Shown here piece by piece: positions 15,209 to 24,006 of a DNA stretch of 64,000 nt; position 1 is the first letter of the stretch, and each line of letters begins with the position of its first letter. Made by a program: the position numbers and the translations under genes. Source of the DNA: Parablautia sp. Marseille-Q6255 (lineage in GTDB: Bacteria; Bacillota; Clostridia; Lachnospirales; Lachnospiraceae); NCBI RefSeq assembly GCF_951230155.1, contig NZ_CATNVD010000001.1, forward strand, positions 62,001 to 126,000. The letters are read 5' to 3'. Below the pieces are notes generated by a model. The model was not told the origin of the DNA. It did no database searches and was given only the letters and a program-made list of their open reading frames with translations.

Positions 15209-17233
15209 TTACACCTCCATTTCTTTTTGCTCTGTAACCATCCGTTTACAGGATAGATAAGTTGCGATAAAGTAGCTCCCGTACACAATAAGGAAAAGGA
15301 TAACAGTAAGCCACACATTCGTTGCAATATGGATGTTCATAAATTCTTCAACGATTTCCATTCCCTTGCCAATCAGCAGAATAGAGTAAAGCCCGGCTAC
15401 TACCAAAGGAACGGTGAAAAATACACCCGTTTGCACGAAAAGGGTATGGTTGATTTGCCGCCGTTTTGCTCCCAATTTTTGAAGCAGGCCATAGCGATAA
15501 ATATTATCCGTCGTTTCCGTGAGCTGTTTGAGTGCGAGCAAAGCCGCACAAATCAGCAAGAAGATCAGCCCGACATAACAGCAAATAAATGTTACCAGTG
15601 CATTGATGCCATAAAACATATCATATAGCATATTCTTTTCAGAATAACGGTAGCCGTGAGTTTCATCCAAACCGATTGGGATCATTTTCTGTAACACTTC
15701 ATCAGGATTGGTTTCTTCATTATATTGCACCAGCAGGGCATTTACATCTTTCGTCAAAGCAGTTACAACGCTGTCAGGTACGATTAAAGTCCCACGGTCA
15801 TTGTTGCCAACAGAGGTCATAACATAAGTTTCTTGGAGAACTTCATCGGAAGCACGCTGCAAAACTACTCCGGCAACTGACAATTCAGAATGAGTACGCA
15901 GGGCGTCCATCACATATTGATAAGTACCTTCATAGTTACAGTTTAGCAGGTATTCCCCTTCATTTAGCTCGACCGGCCCTTTACCCTGCATCGCCAAAGC
16001 CCGGTTAAAATCCGAAATAGAAATGACAGACACCCGGCTTTGGGGAACAGCTTCATCAATCGGCCACCAATTCAAATCCTGCCCGGCAAACAGGTCTGCG
16101 TAAGTCATATCAGCATCATATACACTGATCTGCTCCATATTTTTTGCATAGTCCGACATCTGCACATCACAGGCAGCCAGATAATCGGTAATATCGCTGT
16201 CACCATCAATGGAAACATCGGAAAATACAGTCAGGTCATACGGTGTTGAGGCTTGGGACAGCTTATTCATTGCCAATGCGGTACTTGCCCCAATGGAAAC
16301 AGCGCAGATTGTAATGGTAAGCAGGCCACAAACGACGGTCATTACAAAATAATTGGTGCGGATTTTGCTGCCAATCTGTCGTACCAGAAAAGTATTTAAG
16401 CCTTTTAGGTAAAATCCCTTATTGGAACGCATAAGCTGAATGAACACTGCTGCAAATGAGTAAAACAGCAAAACGGTTCCAACGACTAATGCAAGTCCGG
16501 CAATCTGGAAAGACATATTTTCTCTTGATGGCAATATGCCGTTTTTGTAAAAAAGAACTCCGGCAATACCAATGCAGAGAATTGACAGCAGAAACATCAA
16601 AGCAGGAAGTACACGATTTTCACTTTTCAGCCGTTCATTCTTCCGGTTGGCTGTCAATAGATCAATCAGTTGAACGCTGGAAACGGACCAGACATTAAAA
16701 AGCATAACAAGGAAGAAAATCAACGCGAAGCAGATCGCCGTCTGCCGAAAAGCCCCCATCGAAAACACAAGCTGGTATTTGTCCAGTTCAATAGCAAATA
16801 ATTTCAAGGCAATCATTGAAATGCCTTGTGAAAGGATAAATCCCAAAATCAAACCTACTACAAGAGCAATTACCCCAACACAGAATGTTTCGCCTGCAAA
16901 GATGCGAGAAATCCGTCCTTTTTTCATGCCGAGCATCATATAGATACCCAACTCTTTCTTTCGCCTCTTTAAGAGAAATTGATTTGCATAGATAATCAAA
17001 AATGCCAGTACAATAGCGATTAACACGGAAAGGGCAGAGAGCAAAATACCGAGCTGGTCGTACAACAAAGTCCGTGTCATTCCCATTTCCGAAAAAGCCG
17101 GTTGGTCGGAAATGGAGTTAAACGCATAGAACAAGCTGACAGAGATCATCAGGGTAAGAAAGTAAATCAGATAATCCCGAAGGTTCTTATGCACGTTTTT
17201 GAAAATCAGCTTAAAAGAGGTCATTTTGCTCAC
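15209..17233 (-). CDS. BceB/VraG-like ABC permease (FtsX family)
   Basis: A 674-residue permease with about ten membrane helices and a large extracellular region between helices 7 and 8 (roughly residues 320-520), the layout of antimicrobial-peptide sensing and detoxification transporters. The FtsX-type core is seen at ANQFLLKRRKKELGIYMMLG and near the C-terminus at YGLLQKLGAKRRQIN. It overlaps the ATPase gene by 23 bases. With the upstream kinase and regulator it forms a Bce-type module, in which the transporter itself usually acts as the sensor. Confidence 0.88.
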   Translation of the reverse strand: MSKMTSFKLIFKNVHKNLRDYLIYFLTLMISVSLFYAFNSISDQPAFSEMGMTRTLLYDQLGILLSALSVLIAIVLAFLIIYANQFLLKRRKKELGIYMMLGMKKGRISRIFAGETFCVGVIALVVGLILGFILSQGISMIALKLFAIELDKYQLVFSMGAFRQTAICFALIFFLVMLFNVWSVSSVQLIDLLTANRKNERLKSENRVLPALMFLLSILCIGIAGVLFYKNGILPSRENMSFQIAGLALVVGTVLLFYSFAAVFIQLMRSNKGFYLKGLNTFLVRQIGSKIRTNYFVMTVVCGLLTITICAVSIGASTALAMNKLSQASTPYDLTVFSDVSIDGDSDITDYLAACDVQMSDYAKNMEQISVYDADMTYADLFAGQDLNWWPIDEAVPQSRVSVISISDFNRALAMQGKGPVELNEGEYLLNCNYEGTYQYVMDALRTHSELSVAGVVLQRASDEVLQETYVMTSVGNNDRGTLIVPDSVVTALTKDVNALLVQYNEETNPDEVLQKMIPIGLDETHGYRYSEKNMLYDMFYGINALVTFICCYVGLIFLLICAALLALKQLTETTDNIYRYGLLQKLGAKRRQINHTLFVQTGVFFTVPLVVAGLYSILLIGKGMEIVEEFMNIHIATNVWLTVILFLIVYGSYFIATYLSCKRMVTEQKEMEV

Positions 17234-17981
17234 CTCCCAGCACAGACACCACTTCCAGTATCTTAGAAAAGAAATTCTTCCGGCTGTCAGAACCGCGGTT
17301 CAATTCATGGAAGATTTTCCCGTCCTTGATAAAAAGAATACGGCGGCAATAACTGGCAGAGAAAGCATCATGCGTAACCATAAGGATCGTTGCAGACAGC
17401 CGTTCATTCAATTCTGTCAGCATCGTCAGAAGCATCCGTGAAGAATTGGAGTCCAATGCGCCGGTCGGTTCATCTGCCAGTACGATTGCTGGATTTGTAA
17501 CCATTGCGCGGGCTGCCGCGACACGCTGCTGCTGACCTCCCGACATCTGGTAAGGATATTTTGACAGCACTTCGGAAATGTTCAGCGCCTCGGCAATCTG
17601 TTTTACGCGCTTCTGGATTTCCGCAGGTTTGACCCCTGCAATAGACAGCGCCAACGAAACATTTTCATAAGCTGTCAATGTGTCCAGCAGGTTAAAATCC
17701 TGAAATATAAATCCTAACTTTCGGCCACGGAAATCAGAGAGCCGTCCGCCATGCAGCGTCGTAATATCTTGTCCTTCTACAAAGATATGGCCGCTGGTTA
17801 CAGTATCAATCGTAGAAATGCAGTTGAGCAGGGTGGTCTTGCCAGAGCCGGACGGCCCCATGATCCCTAAAAACTCTCCTTTATCAACCGTAAACGAGAT
17901 ATGATCCACAGCTTTTGTCAGGCTGCCTTTATTGCCGTAATATTTTTGGATGTCGTCTACCCGCAAGATTGCATCATTCAT
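17211..17981 (-). CDS. BceA-like ABC transporter ATPase
   Basis: A 256-residue MacB/LolD-type ATPase with Walker A GPSGSGKTT (42-50), Q-loop FIFQDFNLLD, signature MSGGQQQR, Walker B IVLADEPTGALDS and H-loop VTHD. Ribosome site AAAGGAG precedes ATG 17981. It energises the permease at 15209-17233. A response-regulator-like box and promoter lie upstream (18060-18089). Confidence 0.9.
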   Translation of the reverse strand: MNDAILRVDDIQKYYGNKGSLTKAVDHISFTVDKGEFLGIMGPSGSGKTTLLNCISTIDTVTSGHIFVEGQDITTLHGGRLSDFRGRKLGFIFQDFNLLDTLTAYENVSLALSIAGVKPAEIQKRVKQIAEALNISEVLSKYPYQMSGGQQQRVAAARAMVTNPAIVLADEPTGALDSNSSRMLLTMLTELNERLSATILMVTHDAFSASYCRRILFIKDGKIFHELNRGSDSRKNFFSKILEVVSVLGGEQNDLF

Positions 17982-18059
17982 AGATTTCAGCTCCTTTCAC
18001 AAAGAAATTCTCTCTTTGCATTTTTACAATATCACATCTATTTAGGATGTGCCATTAAG

Positions 18060-18089
18060 TTAGATTACATTTAGATTACCAGAATGTAA
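18060..18089 (-). promoter_or_regulatory. Response-regulator box upstream of the Bce-type transporter genes
   Basis: TTAGATTAC occurs twice, at 18060-18068 and 18071-18079, exactly 11 bases apart, which is the helical-turn spacing used by OmpR-family regulators. An overlapping inverted repeat TTACATT/AATGTAA spans 18065-18089. The elements lie just upstream of the ATPase gene's presumed promoter. Confidence 0.5.
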
Positions 18090-18106
18090 GGTTGGAAAAA
18101 GGCGGG

Positions 18107-19123
18107 TCATACGCCCGCCCCTTTCAGAAAACTTTCTGTTGGAAAATATAAAGTTACTGTTGTGCCATTCCCCTTCTCGCTGCTGATAGATATGTCCATA
18201 TTCATCTTGCCGCACAACTTCTTGCAAAGATACAGACCTATCCCGGTAGATTTGGGAAAGCGGCGGCCATTCTCGCCGGTAAATCCTTTATCAAAGACAC
18301 GGGACAGATCTGCTGTATCAATCCCAATCCCGTTGTCGTGGATTTTTAAGAGTACCCTGTTTTTCTCTGTATCAGATGTAAAGGTAAGGCAAAAATTATC
18401 CTGTCGGTATTTGATCGCATTAGATATGATCTGCCCGATCACAAAGGCACAACTCTTGCAATCCGCACAAACAGAAATGTCCAGTCCTTCCATTTGGATG
18501 CGCCCGCTGGCCTGAATGATTGGCTTGGAATAGGTTTTTAGGGCTGCGCTGACAAGGGCTTTCAATGTGGTTTTCTCCACCTTGAAATCTTTTTCCACAT
18601 CGCTGCTCCGGGCATAATATAGTACCAATTCCACAAAGGCATCAATTTTACGAAGCTCGTCATCTATCTTGAGTGTTGTGGGGTTCATTTCATTTTCTAC
18701 AATTAACCGGGCTGATGTAATAGGGGTTTTGATTTCATGCACCCATGTATCTAAAAAATCCCGGTAATCCCGGCTCTGTCCCTGCATTTCGGCAATTTTA
18801 TCATTTTGATATTTCGTGTTCTGGCGCAGAATATCAGAAATAATTTGAGCATCCAAAAAGGTGGGGCGCTCCGCAATTTCCATAAGGAGTGTTTTTTCGT
18901 CTAATTGTTCCAGCAATCTAAGCAGCCTGTTATAATAGCTGCTTCTTCTATGAAAGTCCCAAATGAATGGAGCCAGAAAGAAAAGCAGAAAAATAGTCTC
19001 TGCAAATGCAATAAACACCGATGGGACTTCAATCAGCCACAACAGCCCGAACAACAGACCTTCCGCAATAACAAAGCATACGATGGAAACAATGCGGTCG
19101 GAAATATAATCGGTCAATTTCAT
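18107..19123 (-). CDS. BceS-like intramembrane-sensing histidine kinase
   Basis: A 338-residue kinase with two N-terminal membrane helices (about 11-31 and 36-54) and almost no extracellular loop, as in intramembrane-sensing kinases that read the state of a BceAB transporter. The phosphorylated histidine is H129 in WVHEIKTPIT. ATPase boxes are N (ISNAIKYRQ), G1 (DNGIGI), F (FDKGF) and G2 (STGIGLYL). Its start overlaps the response regulator stop by 4 bases. Confidence 0.9.
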   Translation of the reverse strand: MKLTDYISDRIVSIVCFVIAEGLLFGLLWLIEVPSVFIAFAETIFLLFFLAPFIWDFHRRSSYYNRLLRLLEQLDEKTLLMEIAERPTFLDAQIISDILRQNTKYQNDKIAEMQGQSRDYRDFLDTWVHEIKTPITSARLIVENEMNPTTLKIDDELRKIDAFVELVLYYARSSDVEKDFKVEKTTLKALVSAALKTYSKPIIQASGRIQMEGLDISVCADCKSCAFVIGQIISNAIKYRQDNFCLTFTSDTEKNRVLLKIHDNGIGIDTADLSRVFDKGFTGENGRRFPKSTGIGLYLCKKLCGKMNMDISISSEKGNGTTVTLYFPTESFLKGAGV

Positions 19124-19782
19124 ACGCTATACCCCATACCACGTTTCGTTTCAAGATAATCAGGCAGACCAATTTCGGCCAGCTTTTTTCGCAATCGAAC
19201 AACATTGACGTTAAGCGTGTTCTCGTCAATAAATTCCTCACTCTGCCAAAGCTCATCTATAATGGCATCTCTGGGAATGATATTTCCCTTGTTCAGCATA
19301 AGCATCCGCAAAATTCCCAATTCATTTTTTGTCAGTTCCAGTTCTTTTCCATTATGGCTTATCGTGGCCCTCAAAAGATTAAGTGTCAATCCTTTATGAA
19401 TAAGCAGTGTATTCGATTGTACTTCGTAGGTTCGGGCTAAAATTTTTTGAATACGCGCAAGAAGCACCTGTCCATTATATGGTTTTGAAATAAAATCATC
19501 GGCACCAATGTTAAGCCCCATTAGCTCGTCAAAGTCTGTATTCCTGCTGGTTAAAATTATGATGGGGATGTTTGATTTCTGGCGGATGTTTCTGCAAACC
19601 TGAAACCCATCCTGATATGGAAGATTGATGTCCAGCAGGATTAAATCCGCATTTGAAGATAGGGCTATTTCCCCGATATTCTGAAAATCATCCGAGGCTT
19701 CACATTCATAGCCATATTTTTTTAGCAGTTGCGTCAATTCTTCACGAATAGCTGTATCATCTTCAATGATATAAATCTTCAT
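19120..19782 (-). CDS. BceR-like OmpR-family response regulator
   Basis: A 220-residue protein with an N-terminal receiver domain (acidic pair E7/D8/D9, phospho-acceptor D51 in LILLDINLP, T in ILTSR, K in ISKPY) and a C-terminal winged helix ending in YLETKRGMGYSV. It overlaps the HTH gene by 4 bases and the kinase gene by 4 bases. It probably binds the 11-base direct repeats at 18060-18079 to switch on the transporter. Confidence 0.92.
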   Translation of the reverse strand: MKIYIIEDDTAIREELTQLLKKYGYECEASDDFQNIGEIALSSNADLILLDINLPYQDGFQVCRNIRQKSNIPIIILTSRNTDFDELMGLNIGADDFISKPYNGQVLLARIQKILARTYEVQSNTLLIHKGLTLNLLRATISHNGKELELTKNELGILRMLMLNKGNIIPRDAIIDELWQSEEFIDENTLNVNVVRLRKKLAEIGLPDYLETKRGMGYSV

Positions 19783-19964
19783 TTATCGTCACCGACCTTT
19801 TTGTGAAACCGTCTGTCAATAGGCTTTTCTGCGTTTTTGGGAATCAACCAAACCCGTCCCATTTTTTCCGCTCCGGGAATACGCCCATCAGAGCAATAAT
19901 AATTGATCTGCCGGGGAGAAATCCCCCATTTTTCACCAGCTTCCCTTAAAGTCATATAATCCAT
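19779..19964 (-). CDS. Small excisionase/MerR-like helix-turn-helix protein
   Basis: A 61-residue protein with one winged-helix motif (TLREAGEKWGISPRQINYYC, then GRIPGAEKMGRVWLIP), typical of excisionase-fold and MerR-like DNA-binding proteins. It is the first gene of the two-component operon (4-base overlap with the response regulator) and has its own good promoter. It could be the element's excisionase, a local repressor, or both. Confidence 0.75.
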   Translation of the reverse strand: MDYMTLREAGEKWGISPRQINYYCSDGRIPGAEKMGRVWLIPKNAEKPIDRRFHKKVGDDK

Positions 19965-19984
19965 AGCACATACCTCCGATATTC

Positions 19985-20013
19985 ATTATACTTCGCTTTA
20001 TCGAAGAATACAA
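19985..20013 (-). promoter_or_regulatory. Strong promoter with internal palindrome, HTH/two-component operon
   Basis: The -35 TTGTAT (20013-20008) and -10 TATAAT (19990-19985) are 17 bases apart. The spacer contains an inverted repeat CTTCG/CGAAG (19991-19995 and 20002-20006), well placed for autorepression by the HTH protein. Confidence 0.6.
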
Positions 20014-20041
20014 GCTATGGAGAATAAAGTATGCCCCAAAA

Positions 20042-21433
20042 TCATCTGGGGTACTTTTCCGGCTCTCTTTCCACAAACGGTCCCAGCAAATAGTCAATAT
20101 TGGCCTTCACATTCTGTAGCTCTCGCATTTCTTCCCGCACCTGCTTATAGTCCGCATAGGCTTTTCTTTTGGCCTCCAGCACTTCGGCATATTCTTCCCG
20201 CAGAGTCTTTATGGCAGGCAGTTTCTCCACACCCAGGCTGTCAAAATATTTCTTTGCCGCCTGGTGGATCAGGATGTCGGCCTCATGCTCGGCCCGGAAC
20301 TTTTTGCTGTAACCGGCTTTTCGGTACTCAATATAAACAGCTCTCGTCTTAGAGTAGTTGACGATCTGTTTCTGCAATTCTCCATTTTGAGACAAACGGC
20401 TCTCCATATCCTTGATCTGCGTGGAAAGCTCATTAAACCGGGAAGTCGTGACCTGGGCCTTTGCTTGAAGGTCCTCATAGCTCATATCCCCATGCTCTTT
20501 CAGGTAAGCCACAGCTTTCGCAAGCTGCTTCACATTGAACACTTTGGCCCAACGCTCATAACCGGTGCCTTTACCTGCCCGCATGGCGGCGTCAATATCA
20601 ATCAGCATCCTCACAGAAGAACTGGACCGTTTGGGTTGAACAGAGGGAATATAGGTTCCGGCAATCCTTTCCCGTATGGCCTGTTCGGTATAGTCTCCTT
20701 TCAAAGTATTGCAGCGAGTAGGCTTCTTTTGACCTGGAACACGGAAATTGATAGACTTTCCGCGCCGGGTGACTTCCACATCGGACGCTTCCAGAATTTT
20801 CAGGAAATCCTCAAAGGTAGAGGGGTGCTGCTCCAGGGCTGTGTCAATGGCCTGCCGGATCTGGTTCTGAAAGGATAGCGGTTTGTTTCCATAACCCAGC
20901 CATTTCCCATAGTGACCGCGGCTGGGCTTGGGATCTTCCACAATGGAAAGGCCATGCTCCAGACACAGCTTGTCGCTAATCCGGCGCAAAGCCCAGGAGG
21001 AACCCCAAAAGTTACGGAATTTCCTGTTACATTCCAGATTTACCGCGCTTACGATGATGTGATTATGGACATGGTGCTTGTCTATGTGCGTGCAGACGAT
21101 AAAGGCGTTGTTTCCCTTCGTCAACCTCATGGCAAGTTCCTGGCCGATCTGATTAGCTTCCTCCGGCGTCACTTCACCCGGCTTAAATGCCTGCCGGAAG
21201 TGATAGGCAATCACATCATCCGCACCCCGGACTCTGCCAGTCTGGTTGATATATTGCCGCTTGGCTAAGGTAAATTCCGCATCCGCTGTGCGGGTATCAC
21301 ACTCAAAACCGTAAATCAGCTTCCCATAGTCGGTTTTCTCTGGATTTTCTACATAATCAATGATGTCCTCGATTGCGGTGGAGAAGGAGCGGCCCTCTCC
21401 GATATGCAAAGGCATCAGCCTTGTGGTCGCCAT
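20042..21433 (-). CDS. Relaxase (MOBP type, Mob/VirD2 family)
   Basis: The 463-residue protein nicks the transfer origin and leads the strand into the recipient. The histidine triad motif is at 116-125 (HIDKHHVHNH), followed by IIVSAVN; the catalytic tyrosine is not certain from sequence. The C-terminal half is helical and coiled-coil-like. ATG 21433 behind AGGAGGTGG is preferred over a longer frame. MobC and a small membrane protein are encoded just upstream. Confidence 0.92.
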   Translation of the reverse strand: MATTRLMPLHIGEGRSFSTAIEDIIDYVENPEKTDYGKLIYGFECDTRTADAEFTLAKRQYINQTGRVRGADDVIAYHFRQAFKPGEVTPEEANQIGQELAMRLTKGNNAFIVCTHIDKHHVHNHIIVSAVNLECNRKFRNFWGSSWALRRISDKLCLEHGLSIVEDPKPSRGHYGKWLGYGNKPLSFQNQIRQAIDTALEQHPSTFEDFLKILEASDVEVTRRGKSINFRVPGQKKPTRCNTLKGDYTEQAIRERIAGTYIPSVQPKRSSSSVRMLIDIDAAMRAGKGTGYERWAKVFNVKQLAKAVAYLKEHGDMSYEDLQAKAQVTTSRFNELSTQIKDMESRLSQNGELQKQIVNYSKTRAVYIEYRKAGYSKKFRAEHEADILIHQAAKKYFDSLGVEKLPAIKTLREEYAEVLEAKRKAYADYKQVREEMRELQNVKANIDYLLGPFVEREPEKYPR

Positions 21434-21490
21434 TGTCCACCTCCTTTGAAGAATGTGCGTTACCAAAACATTTTCAATAAATAAAAAAGC

Positions 21491-21514
21491 GGCCCGCCGG
21501 TTCATCGGCGGGCC
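21491..21514 (-). terminator. Rho-independent terminator after the small membrane protein gene
   Basis: A perfect stem GGCCCGCCG/CGGCGGGCC with a 6-base loop is followed on the minus strand by a run of T (21488-21483). It separates the membrane protein gene from the relaxase gene. The stem closely resembles the one after the coupling protein gene (50199-50239). Confidence 0.8.
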
Positions 21515-21525
21515 AAATCCTTATC

Positions 21526-21927
21526 TTATGCAATTTTGTATCGTGCCCGCAGGTGAAGGGCAAAGACCAGTACCGCCCCCAGCGCCCACACCACATAGGT
21601 CCACACCATATCCTTGCCGGAAAACTCATAGGCCATGGTAGCGAAAACAAATCCCCATACAATGGACAGACCACCGCCGATCAGCCAGAAGCCGGGGCGG
21701 GTGCGGTGAAGCAGGAGAAGCCCCAGCAGGACAGCAATACCGATCACAATCGCCAGGGCGGGATGGACGCCTAAAAGCCCGTGGGAAAGAAAGCCCGCCA
21801 GAATCGCCAGCGCAATGCTGTCAAAAACAATGATGTTTCCAAAGAACAGCCCGATCACCGTCACAATCAGTCCGATTCCAATGCCGATCAACAATTCTAT
21901 GCCAACGGCCAGTAAAGCAGCGCCCAT
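21526..21927 (-). CDS. Small integral membrane protein of unknown function
   Basis: A 133-residue, very hydrophobic protein with four to five membrane segments and few charged residues, ending in a short basic tail (LRARYKIA). I do not recognise a family. It lies between mobC and the relaxase gene and is followed by a terminator. It may be a channel accessory or immunity protein; the sequence does not say. Confidence 0.6.
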   Translation of the reverse strand: MGAALLAVGIELLIGIGIGLIVTVIGLFFGNIIVFDSIALAILAGFLSHGLLGVHPALAIVIGIAVLLGLLLLHRTRPGFWLIGGGLSIVWGFVFATMAYEFSGKDMVWTYVVWALGAVLVFALHLRARYKIA

Positions 21928-22018
21928 ACTATGGCCTCCCTTCTCAAAAACAGATTTTCTCTTTCTATAAAAATTCTACCGCTCCGGGCCACAGAAAAGC
22001 AACCGTTTTTTTGAATAT

Positions 22019-22363
22019 TCATGGAATGTTTGTAAATTCCGTCAGCAGCTTTTTTGCAATTTCCCAAAGACCATCCATGCGGGATTGCAGATCTGCAATA
22101 TCCACCGCATAGATACTGCCGGTTTCATGGGCTTTCCGGGCATACTGGTTCAGATTGTTGGAGCAGATACGAAGCAGCCGGGTCAGCTCCCGGACTTCGG
22201 ACAGATCCAGGTTAATCACATATCCGTCAATCGCCATTTTACGGATAAAGGCCGAAGTATTCGTGATACCGGTCTGCGCCATGCGTTCTTTGATCTTATC
22301 CATTTCCTGTTCTGAAATCAAAATGTGAAGCTGAGCGCTGCGTTTTTCTTTCGGGGCCTTCAT
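22019..22363 (-). CDS. mobC: MobC-like relaxosome accessory protein
   Basis: A 114-residue protein with an N-terminal ribbon-helix-helix-like part (RSAQLHILISEQEMDKIKER, then TSAFIRKMAIDGY) and the MobC signature region LRICSNNLNQYARKA. It probably binds the transfer origin and helps the relaxase. It overlaps the upstream gene by 4 bases. The neighbouring gaps 21434-21490 and 21928-22018 are candidates for the transfer origin, but I see no decisive nick motif. Confidence 0.85.
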   Translation of the reverse strand: MKAPKEKRSAQLHILISEQEMDKIKERMAQTGITNTSAFIRKMAIDGYVINLDLSEVRELTRLLRICSNNLNQYARKAHETGSIYAVDIADLQSRMDGLWEIAKKLLTEFTNIP

Positions 22364-23064
22364 CGCTGGGGCTGTTCCTTTGTCTTTTTATTAGGAGCCG
22401 GGCGTGGAGCATTTGCGGCGGCCTCTTTCAGAAAGTGGGTGACAGAACGCTTTTCCGCCGCGATCATTTTATCCAGATGATTTTCAAACACGCCGGGTAT
22501 AAAGTTATGCCGGTATTCCTGTTCGCTTGCCAGAATCCCGCGCAGCAAGCCCGGAACAGCCGGCTCCAGCCGGAATTTTTCTGCCTTGCCAAATTGGGCG
22601 TGAAGGGACAGCCTATGCTCATGGTAATACGCATAACCAAATTCCATTGGCTCGCTCTGGCCTTCAAACTGGACGATCACCGCCGCAGCGGGGAGGGCGG
22701 TCCGTTCAATATGCTCCGCCATAACCCTGTAATCCTGCGTATAGAGATTTCCCTTGATTGCAGCACCTTCCATGCCGGTGATCTCCACCGTGTACGCAAG
22801 GATCGTATCACGGGTATCTTTGTAAAACTGCCAGGTGTGGAACGCATCGGAATCCCGGATAAAAATATCACGCTCCCGGAAGCACCATGTACCGGAAGGG
22901 CGGGACATCCAGTACAGCGGGGTACGCTCCGGGTGCTTTGTTTGAGCGATACGCTCCATGCTGCCCACATCAAATTCAAAATCGGATTGATAATGCTTTG
23001 TGTTCCGCTCCATCACAGAGCGCAGGCATTGTTCCACATCCACATTTTCAAATTTCAGCTTCAA
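22360..23064 (-). CDS. Conserved element protein of unknown function
   Basis: A 234-residue soluble protein, not recognised. The centre contains readable segments such as TWCFRERDIFIRDSDAFHTW and a mostly mixed alpha/beta pattern. The C-terminus is basic and proline-rich (PRPAPNKKTKEQPQR), like the tails on several neighbours. It is translationally coupled to mobC by a 4-base overlap, suggesting a role in DNA processing or co-transfer. Confidence 0.6.
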   Translation of the reverse strand: MKLKFENVDVEQCLRSVMERNTKHYQSDFEFDVGSMERIAQTKHPERTPLYWMSRPSGTWCFRERDIFIRDSDAFHTWQFYKDTRDTILAYTVEITGMEGAAIKGNLYTQDYRVMAEHIERTALPAAAVIVQFEGQSEPMEFGYAYYHEHRLSLHAQFGKAEKFRLEPAVPGLLRGILASEQEYRHNFIPGVFENHLDKMIAAEKRSVTHFLKEAAANAPRPAPNKKTKEQPQR

Positions 23065-23067
23065 TCC

Positions 23068-23994
23068 TTAAAGCCCCCTTTCCGGCGGGGAAGGCTGAAA
23101 ACCACGGGCCTCATGCTCCATGCGGTCTGCTCGCAGCTTTTCCATGATCGAAGGCTTCTCATTCGGCAGCGTTTCCGGGGCCAGCTCCTTGACTTCCTCA
23201 TGGGTCTGCCCATCGGTAAGGTCGGCCCGGATCGACGGGTCGTTATTCACAATGCCGTCAATCATGTTGTAGTTGCCCTTTTCGCCCTCCAGGTCCAGCT
23301 CTGCGTTGCGAAGATAGTTTTCCGGCGCCTGGAAGGGCTGGCCCGCAAACAAGATTTCCCGGCGCGGGGTGAATTGCCGCAGAACACCTTCCCGCAGGCG
23401 GGCAAATTCCATATACTGATCCATCGTCAGCCCCCGGTCCAGCATTTCCTCCTGCGAGTGCGACCAGCCTTCCCCATAGAGGAAATAATACATTTCCGGC
23501 ATGTCGCTCACAAAGCATAAAGAGCCGTCCCGGTTGTCATAGCTTCCCGGCTGGCCTGGGGTAAAGGAATAGTGTTCCTCCCGGCCAAGATATACCTTAT
23601 TATCAGCGGCAAGCATGGCGACCATATTGGCATAGTTACTGTGAACGGCAGAACGGATCTCCACAACCGGGTCCGCCTCCGGCGCCATCTGCCTGCCGGG
23701 GATCTCATTATGTTTTTCTGCCACATCATTTCTCGGCACACGGTCCACCGGGCCAACAGCCTCAATATCCGGCTGCGAGGCCGGAACCCTTACAGCGTTT
23801 GGTTCCGGTTCTTTCTCTTTGACAAAATAACGGACATTGACCGTTGCCTTACGGTTCAATTCCAGGGCATAAGCCTGAGCCGCCTCCAGGGATTCAAATT
23901 CCAGGGGGCGGCCATCTTCTTTGCACCATGCTTCCGCATGGCCGAACATGGAAGCGGCACTTCTTACCGCCCAAACTCCATATATCTGTTCCAT
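23068..23994 (-). CDS. Accessory protein with shared C-terminal tail, possibly DUF4316/YodL-like
   Basis: A 308-residue protein. The first 60 residues (YGVWAVRSAASMFGHAEAWC, then LEAAQAYALELNR) look like the small N-terminal domain seen in ICE accessory proteins; the middle contains YFLYGEGWSHSQEEMLDRGL. The C-terminus carries the tail KPSIMEKLRADRMEHEARG and ends PERGL. ATG 23994 follows AAGGAGG. The family name is a guess from memory; the function is unknown. Confidence 0.6.
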   Translation of the reverse strand: MEQIYGVWAVRSAASMFGHAEAWCKEDGRPLEFESLEAAQAYALELNRKATVNVRYFVKEKEPEPNAVRVPASQPDIEAVGPVDRVPRNDVAEKHNEIPGRQMAPEADPVVEIRSAVHSNYANMVAMLAADNKVYLGREEHYSFTPGQPGSYDNRDGSLCFVSDMPEMYYFLYGEGWSHSQEEMLDRGLTMDQYMEFARLREGVLRQFTPRREILFAGQPFQAPENYLRNAELDLEGEKGNYNMIDGIVNNDPSIRADLTDGQTHEEVKELAPETLPNEKPSIMEKLRADRMEHEARGFQPSPPERGL

Positions 23995-24006
23995 TTCACA
24001 TCCTCC

